A stretch of DNA of 9,112 nt from Hyphomicrobium sp. (lineage in GTDB: Bacteria; Pseudomonadota; Alphaproteobacteria; Rhizobiales; Hyphomicrobiaceae). This document shows, piece by piece, positions 1-7,685 of the stretch. How positions within the stretch are numbered: position 1 is the first letter of the stretch; every line of letters begins with the position of its first letter. The stretch is from positions 1 through 9,112 of the forward strand of contig JAUVPN010000083.1 of the NCBI GenBank assembly GCA_030598645.1. Direction: 5' to 3'. The notes beneath the pieces are model-generated. The model worked only from the letters and a program-made list of their open reading frames with translations, was not told the origin of the DNA and searched no databases. The translations under genes were made by a program, and so were the position numbers.

Positions 1-2
1 AA

Positions 3-74
3 GATGGAGGCCGGGACGCTGCGCCTGGGAGCGTGGCAGTTACCCAAGCGACATCGCCGACCGGCCTCAACTAA
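3..74 (+). CDS. Possible C-terminal end of a plus-strand gene, cut by the window edge
   Basis: An open frame enters from the left edge and stops with TAA at 72-74, giving 23 residues that end in TQATSPTGLN. From memory of alphaproteobacterial gene order, aat (leucyl/phenylalanyl-tRNA-protein transferase) often precedes the DUF2155/NDUFA12 pair in convergent orientation, so this could be its last codons. The fragment is too short to show family motifs, and the other two plus frames are also open across this stretch. Both the existence and the identity of the gene are inference. Confidence 0.25.
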   Translation, partial: DGGRDAAPGSVAVTQATSPTGLN

Positions 75-346
75 ATTTCGTATATCGCGTTCCCAGAAGC
101 GCATCAAGCGATCAGAGCCAACAGTTTCGACCCCACCTACCGGCGACTCAATTTTCTAAAGAGCGCTGGTGCTGCCCGGGCTGGCCTAGCCGCAATGACT
201 TTGACAAAAAATTGAGACGAACTCGGCATTGTCGATCACGATTAACCATGCGCGTTCTGCGGTCTAAAGCTGTGTGACTGGAGGATGAATACCAGTGTCC
301 CCGAATAGCGAGCGCTGACGCAATGCTCTTTTCGGGCTAGAGGGAC
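75..346. other. Intergenic stretch left of the DUF2155 gene
   Basis: No convincing gene is seen on either strand. The only short candidate on the plus strand is a seven-codon frame after GGAGG at 280-284, with no spacing between the ribosome-binding motif and the ATG, so it is unlikely to be real. The stretch contains one TTGACA hexamer at 201-206 without a good -10 partner, and one imperfect hairpin near its right end (300-336). Confidence 0.5.
300..336 (-). terminator. Weak hairpin just after the DUF2155 stop codon
   Basis: CCCGAA (300-305) can pair with TTCGGG (331-336), and inside it GAGC (310-313) can pair with GCTC (325-328). It lies about 10 bases past the stop codon of the minus-strand DUF2155 gene, where a transcription end would be expected. 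There is no T tract on the minus strand beyond it and the loop is long, so it does not meet the usual picture of an intrinsic terminator. Confidence 0.2.
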
Positions 347-850
347 TCAGCGCCGAACCCTCCGGCGCGCAGGCGCGAAGGGGTCGCCGATGGCAGCAGG
401 AGGGGAGCCATCGGTGCCGGGGATCTCCTGCCGTGCAATGGAACCTTTGGGCTTCTGACAATCAGTGAGCCACACGTCGAATACGGGATGCTCTACTGCG
501 TTAAGGCCCGGACTTTCAGCAAACATCCAACCGGTGAAAATCCGCTTCTGAGCTCCATCGAGTTGGATTTCGTCGACTTCAACGAACGAGGTAGTTTTTG
601 GCGGCTCGGTGGGCGGACGCGAATAGCAAACGCGCGGCGTCACCTTCAGTGCGCCGAATTCTACCGTCTCATTGAGTGGCACCTCGAACCGAGAGATCCG
701 CGCCGTTACTTTGTCGAGGGCAGCGAAGATGGCGACGCCATTCTCCATACGCTCTGCGTGCACATCTGAAACGGCAAGGACACTTACAGTGCTGCTCACT
801 AAACCCAGCAGCATACGTCGCGGGGTCGAAATCCTCGAATGGCGATTCAT
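347..850 (-). CDS. DUF2155 domain-containing exported protein
   Basis: The 167-residue product matches the DUF2155 family, a set of small alphaproteobacterial exported proteins of unknown function. Residues 1-32 look like a signal peptide: a basic start with R11-R12, a hydrophobic stretch at about 13-27, and likely cleavage after V-H-A (30-32). The mature part has the family pattern of an ALDK segment (44-47), an FG pair (65-66), C75 before a PP-containing run, FTGWMFAESP (105-114), EHPVFDVWL (120-128) and D130-C131. C75 and C131 could form a disulfide in the periplasm (inference). The C-terminus is Pro/Arg-rich. The ATG at 850 is preferred because GGGAG sits 4 bases upstream; in-frame ATGs at 880 and 871 lack a well-spaced site. 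The gene lies on the same strand as NDUFA12, about 95 bases downstream of it, and may be co-transcribed with it. Confidence 0.88.
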   Translation of the reverse strand: MNRHSRISTPRRMLLGLVSSTVSVLAVSDVHAERMENGVAIFAALDKVTARISRFEVPLNETVEFGALKVTPRVCYSRPPTEPPKTTSFVEVDEIQLDGAQKRIFTGWMFAESPGLNAVEHPVFDVWLTDCQKPKGSIARQEIPGTDGSPPAAIGDPFAPARRRVRR

Positions 851-945
851 GGAGCTCCCACCGCGATCCATACCATGCATGCCGGTCCGAAGGTTCCTCT
901 GGGCGCAGAGTTAGGCCGAAGTTGGACCCTGTATTGTGACAAATC

Positions 946-1347
946 TCAGGATTCTGGCCGCCACGGCTTATAGTCACCGGTCGCCTTGGGACGCGCGCTA
1001 TGCGTCAGGATCGAACCTGGAGGACGGTAAGCCTCGGGCGTGCCCGTCATGTTCATAAGATGCGGCTTTTGCCACGGTCGCTCACGGTAGTTCTCCGCTG
1101 TAGGCGGCTCGTCGACCGTGTAGTGCAACCAACCATGCCAACCGGGCGGAACTTTCGAGGCTTCTGCAAGATCGGCGTAGGTCACCCAGCGCCGCGGCCT
1201 ACCGGCGGGACCAACGCCCTTCTTTTGTTCGTAGTAACGGTTGCCGAAGCCATCCTCACCGACAAAGCGGCCCTGGTTCCAGATGGTCAGGCGGGTGCCC
1301 CAGGTGTTGCCATGCCACCAAGCGAACATCTCCTTAAAAAAGCTCAT
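946..1347 (-). CDS. NADH:ubiquinone oxidoreductase subunit NDUFA12 family protein
   Basis: The 133-residue product belongs to the NDUFA12 (B17.2) family, an accessory subunit of respiratory complex I found in mitochondria and alphaproteobacteria, where it binds the matrix- or cytoplasm-facing arm and helps assembly or stability. Visible hallmarks are TWGTRLTIW (15-23), VGEDGFGNRYYE (29-40), RRWVTY (52-57), ASKVPPGWHGWLHYTVDEPP (63-82), RPWQKPH (90-96) and TGTPEAYRPPGS (101-112). No signal peptide is seen, as expected for a subunit acting on the cytoplasmic side of the inner membrane. The length is typical of the bacterial members. The start is supported by GAGG on the minus strand (1356-1359), 8 bases before the ATG. 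As in related genomes, it is not inside the main nuo operon but next to the DUF2155 gene. Confidence 0.93.
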   Translation of the reverse strand: MSFFKEMFAWWHGNTWGTRLTIWNQGRFVGEDGFGNRYYEQKKGVGPAGRPRRWVTYADLAEASKVPPGWHGWLHYTVDEPPTAENYRERPWQKPHLMNMTGTPEAYRPPGSILTHSARPKATGDYKPWRPES

Positions 1348-1739
1348 CGTGCCGGCCTCGAGCTACCACTCATCCAAGGTCCCGCTTAACCTCGCGGGGC
1401 CAGGTCTGTCTAGTACGCAGCAACCGAGGCAGAAATGCAACAGACCTGATGCATGGAATCGAAATAATCTATTCACTAGCGGCGGAAGACGCATTTTCAT
1501 GCACATCCTCCGCAATCCTGAAAACACGGCCGAATTCGTATTTTCAGTCAACAGAATATCCCCAATCTTACAGAGCAATATCCGATGCCTATCTACATCT
1601 AGTATGGGTGTCATCGGCAACATACAAATCCTTTGGCGGATAGCCACGAATCGGCCAGTTTGAACAAGCGCGTCTTTAACTGCAGCGGTTGCCTCGTGTG
1701 GGCGGTGCGCGAACGGTTTGATACGCCTCCGAGTTTATG

Positions 1740-1778
1740 TGCTTGTATGGGTCCAGTTGACCCATTCCATACAACGCA
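1740..1778 (+). promoter_or_regulatory. Overlapping alternative hairpins upstream of nrdJ
   Basis: TTGTATGG (1743-1750) is an exact inverted copy of CCATACAA (1767-1774), and TGC (1740-1742) can pair with GCA (1776-1778) past one bulged C. A second perfect inverted repeat lies within it: ATGGGTC (1747-1753) with GACCCAT (1759-1765) around a 5-base loop. The two stems share bases 1747-1750, so one RNA cannot form both. If nrdJ is transcribed from further upstream, this could be a leader switch; otherwise the dyads could be a protein-binding site. Both roles are inference. Confidence 0.4.
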
Positions 1779-1940
1779 TTTGCCACAGGTGGGACCATTC
1801 GGTTCTCGCCGCTGTGAAGTCGTGCCGGTTGCCTGGAGTCAGTTGTTTTCCGCATTGAGGGGTGTGTCCCTAAGAGAAAAAAATTGAGCGCGCTAACTCC
1901 TAGTCCGACGTCGAGGCGCACCAACCACATACGATGAGAC

Positions 1941-1945
1941 AGGGG
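1941..1945 (+). promoter_or_regulatory. Ribosome-binding site of nrdJ
   Basis: AGGGG ends 6 bases before the ATG at 1952, a normal Shine-Dalgarno spacing. It lies downstream of the alternative in-frame ATG at 1934, which has no such site, so it decides the start. Confidence 0.7.
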
Positions 1946-1951
1946 TTTTCG

Positions 1952-4900
1952 ATGAAGATCACGCGGCGCTTCACTACAGCAGGGCAGTCGCCCTATGAGA
2001 CGATCAAGTTCCGCCGCGCAACGAGTGAGATAAAGAATCCCGACGGCTCCATTGTATTTTGCCTCGATGGTTTCTTCGTCCCTGAGCACTGGAGCCAGGT
2101 TGCGGCCGATATTCTCGCGCAGAAATACTTCCGCAAGGCGGGCGTGGCGCGCTGCCTCAAAAAGATCGAGGAAACACAGATCCCTTCTTGGGCATGGCGC
2201 TCCGTGGCTGACGAGCAGGCGCTAGCCAAGCTGCCAGAGCCTGAGCGCTTTGGTGGCGAAACGGATGCTCGCCAAGTGTTCGACCGCCTCGCTGGAACAT
2301 GGACGTACTGGGGCCTCAAGGGCGGCTATTTCACCACCGAAGAAGATGCCCACGCCTTCTATGACGAAAACCGCTACATGCTAGCGATGCAGATGTGCGC
2401 CCCCAACAGCCCACAATGGTTCAACACGGGTCTTCATTGGGCGTACGGCATCGACGGTCCCGGCCAAGGCCATACTTATGTCGATTACAAGACTGGTGAA
2501 CTTACAGTCTCGGATTCCGCCTACGAGCACCCACAGCCGCACGCATGCTTCATTCAGTCGATCGAGGACGATCTCGTCAATGAGAACGGCATCATGGACC
2601 TGTGGGTTCGCGAGGCTCGGCTCTTTAAGTATGGCTCGGGAACAGGCTCTAACTTTTCCAAGTTGCGCGGCGCCAATGAGAAGCTATCAGGGGGCGGACA
2701 CTCCTCCGGTCTGATGAGCTTTCTGAAGATTGGAGATCGCGCAGCCGGCGCCATCAAGTCGGGAGGCACAACGCGTCGCGCCGCCAAAATGGTGGTCGTA
2801 GACGTCGATCATCCCGACATCGAAGAGTACATAAATTGGAAGGTGAAGGAGGAGCAAAAAGTTGCCGCACTCGTCACCGGGTCCAAGATCTGCCAGAAAC
2901 GCTTAAAGGCTATAATGAAGGCCTGCGTCAATTGCGAGGCTGACGCCAGCGATTGTTTCGAGCCCGCCAAGAACCCAGCATTGAAACGCGCCATAAAGGA
3001 AGCGCGCCGCGACCTGGTGCCGAACAATTATATCCTGCGTGTCATTCAATTCGCCAGGCAGGGTTACAAAAACATCGACTTCACTACTTATGACACAGAC
3101 TGGGACTCGGAGGCCTACCTGACGGTCTCAGGCCAAAACTCCAACAACTCGGTGCGAGTTACGGACGCGTTCCTCAACGCTGTTGAAGAAGATAAGGACT
3201 GGGATCTGATCTCGCGCCTTACCAACGAACCAACTCAGAAATTGAAAGCTCGCGAACTGTGGGATAAAATTGGTTATGCTGCCTGGGCATCTGCGGATCC
3301 TGGCATCCAATTCCACACCACCATAAACGACTGGCACACTTGCCCCCAGAGCGGGCCTATCCGGGCGTCCAACCCTTGCTCAGAGTACATGTTTCTCGAC
3401 GATACGGCTTGCAATCTTGCGTCGTTGAACCTTATGGCCTTCCGCAAGCCGGATAACTCGTTCGATACTGACGCCTTCGAACATGCCTGCCGGCTGTGGA
3501 CAATCGTGCTCGAGATTGCGGTTCTGATGGCGCAGTTTCCGTCCCGGCGCATCGCAGAGCTCTCCTATCGCTACCGGACGCTCGGCCTAGGCTTTGCCAA
3601 CATTGGTGGCCTATTGATGGACTCGGGCATTCCATATGACTCCAGCGCTGGCCGCGCCATCTGTGGCGCCATCTCAGCAATAATGACTGGTGTCTCGTAC
3701 GCAACGTCTGCGGAAATGGCAGGTGAGCTCGGACCTTTCCCCGGCTACCAGCCCAACGCAAATGATATGCTGCGCGTCATCCGCAACCACCGTCGAGCGG
3801 CTTACGGGAAGGTGGACGGCTACGAGAAACTCGCCACAGATCCTGTTCCGCTTGACCACGCATCCTGCCCGGACAACGGCCTCCTAGACGCTGCAACGCG
3901 TGCGTGGGATCACGCGATAGAGCTCGGCCAACGCCACGGTTTCCGCAACGCCCAGGCGACCGTGGTCGCGCCTACCGGAACGATTGGCCTGGTCATGGAT
4001 TGCGACACGACCGGCATCGAGCCAGACTTCGCGCTGGTAAAGTTCAAGAAGCTGGCAGGTGGCGGTTACTTCAAAATAATCAATCAGGCCGTCCCTGGGG
4101 CATTGCGCACACTCGGCTACCGCGAAAGCGAGATCGCTGAGATCGAGGCCTATGCGGTCGGGCATGGCTCACTGCGGCAAGCACCAGCGATCAATTCTTC
4201 AACGCTTGAGGCAAAAGGCTTTGACGATGACACTCTCGCCAAAGTTGAAGGCGGACTTGAGAGCGCATTCGACATTAAGTTTGTTTTCAACAAGTGGGTG
4301 CTCGGCGAAGCGTTCCTAACGGAAAAACTAGGAGTCCCGACCGACAGACTCGACGATCCCACATTCGATCTTTTGATCCACCTCGGCTTTTCACAAAAGG
4401 ATATCGAGGCAGCAAATGAGCATGTGTGTGGAGCAATGACGCTCGAAGGAGCTCCGCACCTAAAACCGGAGCACCTGCCCATCTTTGATTGTGCCAACCC
4501 GTGCGGACGCAAGGGTAAGCGCTATCTCTCGGTGGAGAGCCACATTCGCATGATGGCAGCAGCGCAGCCCTTCATATCAGGCGCCATCTCCAAAACCATC
4601 AACATGCCGAACGAAGCCAGCGTGGAGGACTGCAAGGCCAGCTACATGCTCTCTTGGCGCCTCGCGCTGAAGGCCAACGCCCTTTACCGCGACGGCTCCA
4701 AACTCTCTCAGCCGCTCAATGCGCAAGTTCTCGGCGAGGATGTCGAAGAACAAGAGGAAGCTGCCGAGCAGATGCTCGCCGACAAGCCGATGGCGGTTCG
4801 CAGCGAGGCCACAGCGGAACGCATTGTCGAAAGAATCGTTGAGCGCGTGCGCGCTCAGGAGCGCGATAAACTACCCAATCGCCGCAAGAGCTACACTCAA

Positions 4901-5659
4901 AAGGCGACCGTCGGTGGACACAAGGTCTATCTGCATACCGGCGAATACGAGGATGGGCGGCTCGGAGAGATTTTTATCGACATGCACAAGGAAGGTGCCG
5001 CCTTCCGTTCGCTGATGAACAATTTTGCCATCGCTATCTCACTTGGGCTGCAGTACGGGGTACCATTAGAAGAATTCGTGGAGGCCTTCACCTTCACGCG
5101 TTTTGAGCCTGCAGGTCTTGTCACCGGCAACGAGACGATTAAAAACGCCACATCGGTTCTTGACTACATCTTCCGCGAGCTCGCGGTGTCCTATCTGGAG
5201 CGTCATGATCTTGCCCATGTCGATCCGAGGGAAATCGTCGGGGGTACGGGCCTTGGCTCCTCAGACGAGGATACCGATGACGAGCTTCATCAGGAAGCGC
5301 CTGCTCAGAAGTTCGTCTCTCGTGGTCTTATTCGCGGAGGAGCCATTCGTATGGCCGAGCGCGAGGTAAGCGACGAAGCCTCCAATGCAGTCACGGTAAT
5401 GCAGAGCGAGATTAATTCCGCCTTCCCGCAGACCGAAGGCGCGACCGCGTTGAAACCCGATGCGGAAGTCGTCTACGCGCATAAGAACGTGGCACACACG
5501 GAGAGGTCGGCTAAAGGACGCGAGGCCGATCGCCGAGCGGAAGCGCGCATCCGTGGGTATGAAGGCGAAGCCTGCCGCGAGTGCGGAAATTTCACGCTCG
5601 TGCGCAACGGCACGTGCCTGAAATGCGATACGTGCGGCTCAACGAGTGGGTGCAGCTGA
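1952..5659 (+). CDS. nrdJ: Vitamin B12-dependent ribonucleotide reductase (class II)
   Basis: The 1235-residue enzyme reduces ribonucleotides to 2'-deoxyribonucleotides using adenosylcobalamin to make the active-site thiyl radical, so it needs neither oxygen nor a separate radical-generating subunit. Length and layout match the long class II enzymes of alphaproteobacteria. Residues below count from the ATG at 1952. The N-terminal domain includes NSPQWFNTG (152-160). C199 (in PHACF) and C487 (in [10 protein letters not shown]) are the likely redox pair. N474-P-C476-S-E478 carries the radical cysteine and the Asn/Glu that assist it. APTGTIG (673-679) and TGIEP (687-691) are class II hallmarks. 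A linker with a charged helical run (about 930-975) leads to a TSCPD-type domain (about 990-1060). The C-terminus has CxxC pairs C1208/C1211 and C1222/C1225, then C1228 and C1234, the tail thought to relay electrons from thioredoxin or bind zinc. All expected catalytic residues are present. Confidence 0.97.
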   Translation: MKITRRFTTAGQSPYETIKFRRATSEIKNPDGSIVFCLDGFFVPEHWSQVAADILAQKYFRKAGVARCLKKIEETQIPSWAWRSVADEQALAKLPEPERFGGETDARQVFDRLAGTWTYWGLKGGYFTTEEDAHAFYDENRYMLAMQMCAPNSPQWFNTGLHWAYGIDGPGQGHTYVDYKTGELTVSDSAYEHPQPHACFIQSIEDDLVNENGIMDLWVREARLFKYGSGTGSNFSKLRGANEKLSGGGHSSGLMSFLKIGDRAAGAIKSGGTTRRAAKMVVVDVDHPDIEEYINWKVKEEQKVAALVTGSKICQKRLKAIMKACVNCEADASDCFEPAKNPALKRAIKEARRDLVPNNYILRVIQFARQGYKNIDFTTYDTDWDSEAYLTVSGQNSNNSVRVTDAFLNAVEEDKDWDLISRLTNEPTQKLKARELWDKIGYAAWASADPGIQFHTTINDWHTCPQSGPIRASNPCSEYMFLDDTACNLASLNLMAFRKPDNSFDTDAFEHACRLWTIVLEIAVLMAQFPSRRIAELSYRYRTLGLGFANIGGLLMDSGIPYDSSAGRAICGAISAIMTGVSYATSAEMAGELGPFPGYQPNANDMLRVIRNHRRAAYGKVDGYEKLATDPVPLDHASCPDNGLLDAATRAWDHAIELGQRHGFRNAQATVVAPTGTIGLVMDCDTTGIEPDFALVKFKKLAGGGYFKIINQAVPGALRTLGYRESEIAEIEAYAVGHGSLRQAPAINSSTLEAKGFDDDTLAKVEGGLESAFDIKFVFNKWVLGEAFLTEKLGVPTDRLDDPTFDLLIHLGFSQKDIEAANEHVCGAMTLEGAPHLKPEHLPIFDCANPCGRKGKRYLSVESHIRMMAAAQPFISGAISKTINMPNEASVEDCKASYMLSWRLALKANALYRDGSKLSQPLNAQVLGEDVEEQEEAAEQMLADKPMAVRSEATAERIVERIVERVRAQERDKLPNRRKSYTQKATVGGHKVYLHTGEYEDGRLGEIFIDMHKEGAAFRSLMNNFAIAISLGLQYGVPLEEFVEAFTFTRFEPAGLVTGNETIKNATSVLDYIFRELAVSYLERHDLAHVDPREIVGGTGLGSSDEDTDDELHQEAPAQKFVSRGLIRGGAIRMAEREVSDEASNAVTVMQSEINSAFPQTEGATALKPDAEVVYAHKNVAHTERSAKGREADRRAEARIRGYEGEACRECGNFTLVRNGTCLKCDTCGSTSGCS

Positions 5660-5667
5660 GGATCAGC

Positions 5668-5681
5668 GATCTGCGGAGATC
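5668..5681 (+). other. Small hairpin after nrdJ
   Basis: GATCT (5668-5672) and AGATC (5677-5681) can pair around a 4-base loop nine bases after the nrdJ stop; an overlapping GGATC/GATCC pairing (5660-5664 with 5678-5682) is also possible. There is no T run after it, so it is not a convincing terminator, and nrdJ transcripts may read into the next gene. Confidence 0.2.
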
Positions 5682-5776
5682 CCTGAGTTCTGCGCTATCG
5701 ACTTCAACCGACACCGAATCGTTGTATTGATTTGTGATCTCTGATTATGCCGCGTTTCTTGGCGCTAAGCTCGTGC

Positions 5777-5780
5777 GGAG
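5777..5780 (+). promoter_or_regulatory. Ribosome-binding site for the gene after nrdJ
   Basis: GGAG ends 4 bases before the ATG at 5785. The alternative in-frame start, a GTG at 5734, has no purine-rich site at a suitable distance, so the internal ATG is preferred. Confidence 0.55.
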
Positions 5781-5784
5781 ACCT

Positions 5785-6405
5785 ATGTCCGACCCGTCGC
5801 ATCCTGAGGCCGGCCCCGCACCTGCAAGCGTCTATCTGCTTGCCGGGCATCTTGATGCTGCTCTAGCTATTGGCGAGGATCTCAACAAAGTACACTATGG
5901 TTGGCCTGGGCCCTTACCGCGCGAACTAGAGGGCATCGCGGCAAACCGTACCGGTCAGCGCGATGCAGTTGAACGTATCCGCATGCTAGAGCTAATGCTC
6001 TTGTCACGCGTCCTAATTGGGCGCGAGTGGGCCGCCGATCTGACCTCCAAGAACGAGAGCTTCGGTGCGATTGCCCGGCTCTATGTGTCGTCAACTGCCA
6101 TTCTTGCTGATGCTGCTGAGGAGTGCGCGGATTCAACCGAGATCGATTTCGATACCGGAGATGGCCTGACCGCCTATGTGCGAAGCCGCGGGCTGATCGC
6201 AGCGGATGCCCCTGCGTTGGATGATGCTTCGCCTCTCACAGTCAACGACGATCTCCTGGTAGCCCGAAGGTTCCGCCTCGGCCTACTGCTTGATCTCGTC
6301 TCAACGTTTCTCAATGCGCTAGAGGTCGAGTATGATCTTTTCCTCGAAATCGAAAACGGCGGCGAACCGGCGTCTATCGACCAGCTCGCCATCGCCCCTG
6401 CCTAA
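5785..6405 (+). CDS. Hypothetical protein downstream of nrdJ
   Basis: I do not recognise a named family for this 206-residue protein. It has no signal peptide, cysteine pair or obvious catalytic motif, and looks cytoplasmic, acidic and mostly helical. Likely helices lie at about 12-34 (SVYLLAGHLDAALAIGEDL), 57-83 (rich in Leu, Arg and Glu) and 93-115. A conserved-looking core, DFDTGDGLTAYVRSRGLIA (121-139), precedes a last long helix (about 153-190) with regularly spaced Leu and acidic residues. Codon use resembles its neighbours, and the frame is clean across its length. It follows nrdJ by 125 bases on the same strand and converges with the RlpA-like gene, whose stop lies 18 bases away. Joint transcription with nrdJ is possible but not shown. 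A GTG at 5734 would add 17 residues. I assign no function. Confidence 0.75.
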   Translation: MSDPSHPEAGPAPASVYLLAGHLDAALAIGEDLNKVHYGWPGPLPRELEGIAANRTGQRDAVERIRMLELMLLSRVLIGREWAADLTSKNESFGAIARLYVSSTAILADAAEECADSTEIDFDTGDGLTAYVRSRGLIAADAPALDDASPLTVNDDLLVARRFRLGLLLDLVSTFLNALEVEYDLFLEIENGGEPASIDQLAIAPA

Positions 6406-6423
6406 TCCACCTACTGCTTTCGC

Positions 6424-7608
6424 CTAGCTTCTTGACGCGTCCCTCATATGCCGACGGTGCGACTCCGTAATTGAATTTGCGTGAAAGTTATCGCGTTTCG
6501 CCTGTTTTGACCGAACAGCGGCGGTCCGCACTTGCCTGGTGCGCCGGAGGTTTTTCCCCTTGGTGCGCAATTGCGATTTGCGTGAAGCCACCTTCTTCCT
6601 GCGTTTGACGTTGCGTGTCGAGCGGGCCTTCTTTTTTATTCTCGACGTCCGCTTGATGGGCTGCGCCTTGGCAGGATTCGATGCGATGGCATCCGCACCC
6701 TGCCTCTGCGGATCTTTGGCGGTGGCGCTTGTCGTTGCAGCCGCAGCTTCGAGTTCCGCGATACGCGCTGTACGCACGGTCTTGACCTCTAACTCTTTAC
6801 CCTCGTACCTGTCGTTTGGGTCAAGGATGGTAGAAGAATCCGACTTCGGACTGTGGACTGCGGCGAGCCTAGTTTGTGCATGGCTGTGCGGTTGAGGCGC
6901 TTGCCCAACAAGAAACTTATAGCCGGGCGTGGAAAATACACTCGATGTCACCGGCGCCAGCAACGACGTGGCCGAGGCCTGCAACGCATAGGCCACAGCC
7001 ATGCCTCTTTCCGCCTCCTCGACGCTGGAATATTTGCCAATGTCACCCGGCACTCTGGCATAGGTGCGGTGCTTAGAGTACTTGGCCTCCGCCGGCTCCG
7101 GAGCCTTCACTACTTGGACGTAAACGTTAGCCACGCCCTTGCCCTCGAAGCCCAACCTTTTTGCGGCGGCGCGAGAGAGGTCGAGTTTTCGATTCTTATG
7201 GTAGGGACCTGCATTGTTGACACGCACGACGAGCGCGCGTTGCGTCTCTGGATTCCACACAAGCAGAGTTGTGCCATCGGGATAAATTGGGCTTGCGGTA
7301 TTGTCCGGATGATCTGGACGAAAACGTTCGCCTGACGACGTGAGCCCACAAGGGTTGTGGCGATCGCGACGACAGTCGTCATAGTGCGATGCGACTATCG
7401 ATTGCTCACGACCAACAAGCGCACGCGTTTCCTCAATCGTCTTCACACGGTGACAAACTCCGAAATAGCAATATGTCGAACCGGGTGTTTTCGCGTCGGC
7501 CGGCGTTGTCGTCTTGACGGTTAGAGCCATCACAGCAATCACACCAAGGCTCCACATGATGCTACCGAAGCGCAAATGTCTCGCCCATAGAACACTGCCA
7601 TTCAGCAT
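6424..7608 (-). CDS. RlpA-like double-psi beta-barrel envelope protein with basic C-terminal tail
   Basis: The 394-residue product has an N-terminal signal sequence (hydrophobic about 16-31, likely cleavage after A-D-A, 37-39) and an RlpA-like double-psi beta-barrel at about 70-167. Recognisable barrel motifs are ASHYDD (73-78), GLTSSGERF (88-96), GTTLLVWNPET (112-122), VVRVNNAGPY (127-136), KLDLSRAAAKRLG (141-153) and VANVYVQVV (159-167). RlpA proteins bind or cut peptidoglycan at division sites. In Pseudomonas aeruginosa RlpA a His (in TAAH) and an Asp (in NDRGP) are needed for lytic transglycosylase activity; here the matching positions appear to be P107 (TASP) and N132 (NNAGP), so that activity is doubtful. 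C47/C52 and C79/C87 could form disulfides. There is no SPOR domain; instead residues 319-372 form a very basic tail. The start is supported by GGAG 6 bases upstream. Confidence 0.82.
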   Translation of the reverse strand: MLNGSVLWARHLRFGSIMWSLGVIAVMALTVKTTTPADAKTPGSTYCYFGVCHRVKTIEETRALVGREQSIVASHYDDCRRDRHNPCGLTSSGERFRPDHPDNTASPIYPDGTTLLVWNPETQRALVVRVNNAGPYHKNRKLDLSRAAAKRLGFEGKGVANVYVQVVKAPEPAEAKYSKHRTYARVPGDIGKYSSVEEAERGMAVAYALQASATSLLAPVTSSVFSTPGYKFLVGQAPQPHSHAQTRLAAVHSPKSDSSTILDPNDRYEGKELEVKTVRTARIAELEAAAATTSATAKDPQRQGADAIASNPAKAQPIKRTSRIKKKARSTRNVKRRKKVASRKSQLRTKGKNLRRTRQVRTAAVRSKQAKRDNFHANSITESHRRHMRDASRS

Positions 7609-7614
7609 AACTCA

Positions 7615-7618
7615 CTCC
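7615..7618 (-). promoter_or_regulatory. Ribosome-binding site of the RlpA-like gene
   Basis: On the minus strand GGAG lies 6 bases before the ATG at 7608, which favours this start over the internal ATG at residue 18. Confidence 0.6.
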
Positions 7619-7639
7619 ACGCTTGTTATTGACCTGTAA

Positions 7640-7685
7640 CGGCGCAAACGCCGCGCATCTCGGTCGTCATCCTTTATGGATGCGC
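7640..7685 (-). other. Cluster of inverted repeats upstream of the RlpA-like gene
   Basis: GCGCATC (7653-7659) is an exact inverted copy of GATGCGC (7679-7685). Inside it CATCC (7668-7672) pairs with GGATG (7678-7682) around TTTAT, sharing bases with the outer stem. A third perfect stem, CGGCG (7640-7644) with CGCCG (7649-7653) around CAAA, abuts it. The cluster lies between the CinA-type gene and the RlpA-like gene, 31 bases before the latter's start. It could end CinA-type transcripts, act in the RlpA leader or bind a regulator. No T tract follows on the minus strand, so a classical terminator is unlikely. Confidence 0.35.

Larger units (their letters stand above)
1348..1951. other. 604-base divergent intergenic region between NDUFA12 and nrdJ
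   Basis: The region must hold the promoters of NDUFA12 (leftward) and nrdJ (rightward), but I cannot place convincing -35/-10 pairs. Open frames on both strands here are short or overlap the nrdJ start, lack ribosome-binding sites and resemble no known protein. A hairpin is possible at 1482-1513: outer GCGGA/TCCGC, inner GCAT/ATGC around a TTTC loop. A stronger pair of overlapping hairpins lies at 1740-1778. Just before nrdJ, AGGG (1858-1861) can pair with CCCT (1868-1871). GANTC sites occur at 1456, 1648 and 1836, roughly the number expected by chance. Confidence 0.55.

Noticed and set aside
201..206. Perfect TTGACA hexamer on the plus strand
   Set aside because: No acceptable -10 element lies 16-18 bases downstream and no plus-strand gene follows.
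1449..1643. Plus-strand 64-codon frame in the divergent gap
   Set aside because: It has no ribosome-binding site, no recognisable domain and overlaps other equally open frames in an AT-richer stretch.
1456..1840. GANTC sites (possible CcrM methylation) upstream of nrdJ
   Set aside because: Three sites in about 600 bases is close to the chance expectation, so no cell-cycle regulation can be claimed.
1787..1845. Resemblance to a cobalamin riboswitch before nrdJ: GGTG at 1788-1791, CGCCGCTGTGA at 1808-1818 and a B12-box-like GCCTGGAGTCAG at 1831-1842
   Set aside because: The GGGAA element is missing, the stem around GGTG does not form, the stem between the two later motifs is absent and the B12 box is degenerate. 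A riboswitch that lowers expression would also make little sense for an enzyme that needs B12. A covariance-model search (Rfam cobalamin family) would settle it; a significant hit would reverse this rejection.
1934..1951. Upstream in-frame ATG for nrdJ (adds MRQGFS)
   Set aside because: It has no ribosome-binding site, and AGGGG lies between it and the ATG at 1952, where family members normally begin.
1676..2089. Minus-strand 137-codon frame overlapping the nrdJ start
   Set aside because: It overlaps the well-supported nrdJ N-terminus by over 130 bases and shows no protein-like motifs.
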